IMG/VR virus record: IMGVR_UViG_3300017991_000201
Location: 1-40,700 of that record
From: a virus
Reading direction: 5' to 3' (one strand)
Length of the DNA: 40,700 nucleotides
This document shows, in pieces, positions 37,629-40,700 of this stretch (within the stretch, counting starts at the first letter, position 1; every line of letters begins with the position of its first letter). The position numbers and the translations under genes are program-made. The notes under the pieces were generated by a model. The model searched no databases. It was given only the letters and a program-made list of their open reading frames with translations, and was not told where the DNA came from.

Positions 37629-39176
37629 ATGAGACAATCGGCTGGCGGATGCTCAAAGGGATCGAGCATGGGGGGCATGGATGCCGCCGCCGGCCGTGTT
37701 TGCGCGCTGTTCGTTATCTTCGCTTTGTGGCCCTCTTCGGTCTTCGGCGGAAACGTCTATCTAATCGAGTACTCCGCCTCGTGGTGCAAGCCGTGTCAAC
37801 GGATGAAGCCGATCGTCGACAGGCTCAAGGGCGAAGGGTATCCGATCGAAACACGGGATTTCGACAAAGATCGAATTCGAGCGAAATGGCTCGGTGTTAC
37901 CGCGATTCCGGCCTTCGTTGTGTTCAGTAACGGCCAACGCCGTCTCACCGTTGAAGGAGAACTGTCGGAGACGGATCTTCGAGGTCTGTTTGTCGGGCGT
38001 GCTTGCGATCCGGCGATACCTGATCCAGCGGATTCCGTGCCACTTCTGCCAGGGCCTGACGACGAGGAAGAGGAGCCCGTGCCCGTTCGTGATCTGCCGC
38101 CAGCTCCACAGCCGCAAGCGTTGCCGTCAGATCACGGTCCGTATGACCGGAAACCGCAACCGTTGCGTCTGGAAGCCATTTCCGATCTTTTCATTCTCAG
38201 CATTCCACCGGAGGCCCAATCCGGTGCGTCATCCACACGCAACGCCCCTCCTGATTCGCAGAAACCTTCGATGCCGCCTGCAGGGGACGGTACGCAGCCG
38301 GAACGGACGCCGGATCGATCCGCAACCGGAACGTCTTCGGCAAACAGTGGCGTTGAATCTGATCCACAGAACGGGCCGGGGCCCGCGTCGCAGAAATCCG
38401 CGGCAGCGGCCGGGTCGCGATCGCAGACGCCAGGCTACTCTTCCGCCGACACCGCTTCCAAGCAAGAGGACACCGTCAATGAAGAAGCCGCTTCGTCCTC
38501 AGCACGTGTGCCTGATAGTGGTTTCAGTTGGCGGGGTCTATTCGACTTCCTTGCCCCAATGGTCGGCAAGGCTGTGCTTTTCGGGCTTGGCGTTACACTC
38601 CCGCCGGCCGGAGGCATTTGGGCGTATTTCAAAGTGGCGAAGGCCGTCGCTTCGGTTGTGCGCTGGTTTCGTTGTCGACGACAGACGGCACCTGTGGAGC
38701 CGGAGAGGCAGCAGACAGCCGCGGCAACGGAAGAAGCGGTATCGACAACGCCCACCTCCAGGCTGCCACACTTGCACTCGGACTACTCCAACATCTGGGC
38801 CGAGACTTTCGAGGCGTCGGGTGGTAATTCGCAGCACGAGGCTATCAAGCTGGACCTGTACATTGCGGCCGTCGAACTGCTGCGGAAAGGTGAGATCTTT
38901 CCACAGGCCAACGGCAAGGCGATTGCTGACGCTCTCGATGATTGGGTAATGAAACGGTTCCTTGATCGCATCCCCAAGGCGCTGCCCAAGTCGACGGATG
39001 AGAACATCCTCCACAAGTCGCTCATGGGATTTCTCTATCGAGAGGCCGTCGACAGGTTGCGGATGGGACACATTCAAATGCTTGGGCACCGCGAGACGGC
39101 CGATGCCATCGACCGCTGGGTCCGCAAAGAGTTTTATCGCAAAATCGTCAAACCAACCAAACCAGAAGAAGAGTAG
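37629..39176 (+). CDS. Secreted thioredoxin-like protein with membrane-anchored C-terminal domain
   Basis: A 515-residue protein. N-terminal signal-like segment (RVCALFVIFALWPSSVFGG, about 23-41), then a thioredoxin domain with ASWCKPCQRMK (Cys53, Cys56) and cis-Pro94 (TAIPAF). A long Pro/Ser/Glu-rich disordered linker (about 130-295) leads to a hydrophobic region (PMVGKAVLFGLGVTLPPAGGIWAYFKV, 310-336), and a helical C-terminal domain with two similar helical units (LDLYIAAVELLRKGEI and REAVDRLRMGHI). ATG 37629 follows the hydrolase closely; ATG 37668 is an alternative. It may form or reduce disulphides in Cys-rich virion proteins. Confidence 0.78.
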   Translation: MRQSAGGCSKGSSMGGMDAAAGRVCALFVIFALWPSSVFGGNVYLIEYSASWCKPCQRMKPIVDRLKGEGYPIETRDFDKDRIRAKWLGVTAIPAFVVFSNGQRRLTVEGELSETDLRGLFVGRACDPAIPDPADSVPLLPGPDDEEEEPVPVRDLPPAPQPQALPSDHGPYDRKPQPLRLEAISDLFILSIPPEAQSGASSTRNAPPDSQKPSMPPAGDGTQPERTPDRSATGTSSANSGVESDPQNGPGPASQKSAAAAGSRSQTPGYSSADTASKQEDTVNEEAASSSARVPDSGFSWRGLFDFLAPMVGKAVLFGLGVTLPPAGGIWAYFKVAKAVASVVRWFRCRRQTAPVEPERQQTAAATEEAVSTTPTSRLPHLHSDYSNIWAETFEASGGNSQHEAIKLDLYIAAVELLRKGEIFPQANGKAIADALDDWVMKRFLDRIPKALPKSTDENILHKSLMGFLYREAVDRLRMGHIQMLGHRETADAIDRWVRKEFYRKIVKPTKPEEE

Positions 39177-39185
39177 GAGCGTGAC

Positions 39186-39863
39186 ATGCAAAACACATTT
39201 ACCGGTGCCGTTCTTCAGTTCCCGAACCGCGGGATCCACTTTCTGATTTCCGAGACGATGACCTTCCGCAAGCAGCTTACGCCGCGGAAGGAATTCACCA
39301 GCCAGAGCGGCTGGAACGATGCCTTCAACGATTACCTCAAGCGTCAACTGGAAGCGTTGTGCGTGACCGTCAAACGCATTACGTACGCGGTGTCGTCCAG
39401 CGACGCGGAAGCTGTGCGAAAGAAGCGACTCGAAGATGCCAAGAACACGGAAACGGGGCTGGTAGAGTCCTTTGACGGTAAGTCGATCAATTCGGACGAA
39501 GCCGTCATGCCAGCGATGACGCGAGACGGGGAATTGACGTACGACTGGACCGGTGCGGATCCGGATTTCCCTCAGCCGACCGTTGGCTTGGTCCCGAATG
39601 ATCACGCTCGATCGATCATTGCCGGTCTGGACAATTTCGTGGTCACCGCCACGAATCTCGACAGTCGCACTCAGCCGTCGACGATCAACAAGACCGAGGC
39701 CGTACAGTTGCTTCACCTGCTGAACGAGCTGCATTCGATCTGCATGCTCAAAGGCGGCGAAGCGAACCGCGCCGAGATTCCGACGGGCCTGATGCCGAGC
39801 CAGCGTAGCGAGACGTTCAACGCGGACGGACAATATGATCCGAACGACGAGGAGAAGAAGTAA
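39186..39863 (+). CDS. Hypothetical late-region protein
   Basis: A 225-residue soluble protein (MQNTFTGAVLQFPNRGIHFLISETMTFRKQLTPRKEFTSQSGWNDAFNDYLKRQLEALCVTVKRITYAVSSSDAEAVRKKRLEDAKN...). It contains NKTEAVQLLHLLNELHSICMLKGGEA and an acidic end. No family recognised. It starts 9 nt after the thioredoxin gene with AGGAGCGTGAC upstream, so it is in the same operon. May be a virion component or assembly factor, but this is a guess. Confidence 0.6.
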   Translation: MQNTFTGAVLQFPNRGIHFLISETMTFRKQLTPRKEFTSQSGWNDAFNDYLKRQLEALCVTVKRITYAVSSSDAEAVRKKRLEDAKNTETGLVESFDGKSINSDEAVMPAMTRDGELTYDWTGADPDFPQPTVGLVPNDHARSIIAGLDNFVVTATNLDSRTQPSTINKTEAVQLLHLLNELHSICMLKGGEANRAEIPTGLMPSQRSETFNADGQYDPNDEEKK

Positions 39864-39991
39864 GCGGTAGAGTTAAGGTCCACAGTAACACGGAGGCAGC
39901 CGGCCGTGAGGCGCGACTCCACCGCGTGGCGCTCGCACGGAAGTGAGTGACATGCGGCGGACCGCGGCCGGTTAAGTGAAGGTCAATTGAG

Positions 39992-40312
39992 ATGGTCAGA
40001 GAACTTCTGGTAAGGCTGAAGAGCAAGACGATCGCCGCCGTGCTGGTCACGAGCATGTCCGTTGCCGGCGTTGTGCTTGGTGCCGTATGGCACGTGAGCG
40101 AAGATCGTGCGGGCATCGACCACAGCCTTGAAGCACACGACACGAGATTGACCGATCTGGAGGACGAACGTCTGCCGGAAGTAGAGCAAACGGTCAGCTC
40201 ACAAGACGAGCGGATTCGCCAGGTTGAAGCTGCCATAACACGGATCGATTCGAACGTGGCCTGGTTGAGAGAAGACGCCGAACGGCAAGCATCAAGCCAT
40301 GGTGACCGATGA
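39992..40312 (+). CDS. Membrane-anchored coiled-coil protein (possible lysis accessory)
   Basis: A 106-residue protein with one N-terminal transmembrane segment (TIAAVLVTSMSVAGVVLGAVW) and a coiled coil with regular L/V/I spacing (HSLEAHDTRLTDLEDERLPEVEQTVSSQDERIRQVEAAITRIDSNVAWLREDAERQ). The layout resembles XhlA-type holin accessories or spanin-like proteins, but no specific family match is visible. The stop overlaps the HNH start (ATGA). Confidence 0.6.
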   Translation: MVRELLVRLKSKTIAAVLVTSMSVAGVVLGAVWHVSEDRAGIDHSLEAHDTRLTDLEDERLPEVEQTVSSQDERIRQVEAAITRIDSNVAWLREDAERQASSHGDR

Positions 40313-40665
40313 GACCGTGTGCGACGCCAGGTTGCACGGCGTTGGTCAAACGCGGGAAGTGCGAACGGTGCAAGAAGAAATCTCGAAAGGCACCGACAGG
40401 TCAGAGGGCACCATGGTATGAGCGAGCGAGGCGATGGTACAACTCGGCACGCTGGCGGTACGACTGGCAGCCGCGATTGCTCCGAGAGCAGCCGCTGTGT
40501 GTGCTCTGCAAGAGCCAAGGCAAGATCACGCCCTCCGAAGTCGCAGACCACAAGCAGCCGCACAGAGGCGTCTACGAGCTGTTCTGGAACTGGGAGAACC
40601 TGCAAGGTGCCTGCATTCCGTGCCACAACGCGAAAAGTCGGTCGGAGATGGACCACGGGGGGTAG
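40309..40665 (+). CDS. HNH endonuclease, packaging associated
   Basis: A 118-residue HNH nuclease. N-terminal zinc cysteines (CATPGC, CERCKKK), then WQPRLLREQPLCVLCKSQGKITPSEVADHKQPHRGVYELFWNWENLQGACIPCHNAKS, giving the HNH core with His81 and His106 and CxxC pairs that bind structural zinc. Such nucleases beside TerS help cut DNA at cos in HK97-like phages. A G-rich stretch (GGGGGGTAGGGGGG) follows, as is common at this junction. The start is coupled to the coiled-coil gene. Confidence 0.92.
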   Translation: MRPCATPGCTALVKRGKCERCKKKSRKAPTGQRAPWYERARRWYNSARWRYDWQPRLLREQPLCVLCKSQGKITPSEVADHKQPHRGVYELFWNWENLQGACIPCHNAKSRSEMDHGG

Positions 40666-40700
40666 GGGGGTCGAATTCTCCCAGCCCTCCGCCGTACGAC
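40666..40700. other. Probable packaging (cos) region, right part
   Basis: The last 35 nt (G-run, then TCGAATTCTCCCAGCCCTCC) contain no gene. They continue into the window start if the genome is circular. Together with 1-170 they form the expected cos region between the HNH nuclease and the small terminase. Confidence 0.35.

Noticed and set aside
39864-39991. Possible further tRNA or RNA gene between 39864 and 39991
   Set aside because: GC-rich partial stems (CCGGCC/GGCCGG) are present, but there is no T arm and no convincing fold; I see no gene in this 128-nt gap.
1-40700. CRISPR arrays, insertion sequences, rRNA genes
   Set aside because: No regularly spaced repeats, transposase genes or rRNA-like stretches were seen.

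Overview
The window reads as one tailed temperate bacteriophage genome of siphovirus type (HK97-fold head, long non-contractile tail), seemingly complete or nearly so. It ends with an HNH endonuclease gene (40309-40665) and begins with the small terminase gene (171-497). These two genes normally sit side by side at the packaging site, so the ends probably join. An attP-like site lies inside the window, beside the integrase, which points to a free or circularised phage rather than an integrated prophage. The host cannot be named from sequence alone. The DNA is moderately GC-rich, and the cysteine-rich tail proteins, csrA gene and general style would suit a planctomycete or similar host, but this is a weak inference.

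Layout. 171-4920: packaging and portal (TerS, TerL, portal). 5025-7514: head maturation protease and major capsid protein. 7599-11025: head-tail connectors and tail tube protein. 11083-14749: tail assembly chaperones joined by a predicted -1 frameshift, then the tape measure protein. 14752-17611: tail-tip or adhesin-like proteins. 17608-19637: a zinc-ribbon/glycosyltransferase fusion and a PAPS-type sulfotransferase, a pair that could modify a glycan. 19588-21569, minus strand: three genes of unknown function, two of them membrane proteins, which look like a lysogenic-conversion or defence cargo cassette. 21911-23468: a LexA-type DNA-binding protein, then about 1.2 kb with no convincing gene but with strong hairpins, an operator-overlapped promoter and an intrinsic terminator. 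23468-25210: a small integrase partner, the tyrosine integrase, and an attP whose core resembles the 3' end of tRNA-Ser(GGA), flanked by arm-type repeats.

25371-35041 is the early/regulatory operon: very small proteins, a tRNA-like gene, a compact structured RNA closed by a 13-bp long-range stem, an HD phosphohydrolase, a C5-cytosine methyltransferase, a CsrA homologue, an initiator-type tRNA with an altered anticodon, ribbon-helix-helix and LexA-type regulators, a DUF2303 protein, a replication-initiator candidate with internal palindromic iterons, a DUF5131 (Gp37/Gp68) protein and a Dam-type adenine methyltransferase. There is no phage DNA polymerase, so replication must rely on the host.

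35137-40665 holds a second tyrosine recombinase, a tRNA-like element, a YiiX/NlpC-type cysteine hydrolase, a secreted thioredoxin-like membrane protein, a TM/coiled-coil protein and the HNH endonuclease. The most unusual items are the initiator tRNA with anticodon CAG, the two structured RNA regions, the glycosyltransferase-sulfotransferase pair, the minus-strand cassette, and a CsrA-type hairpin on the first early gene of a phage that carries its own CsrA.
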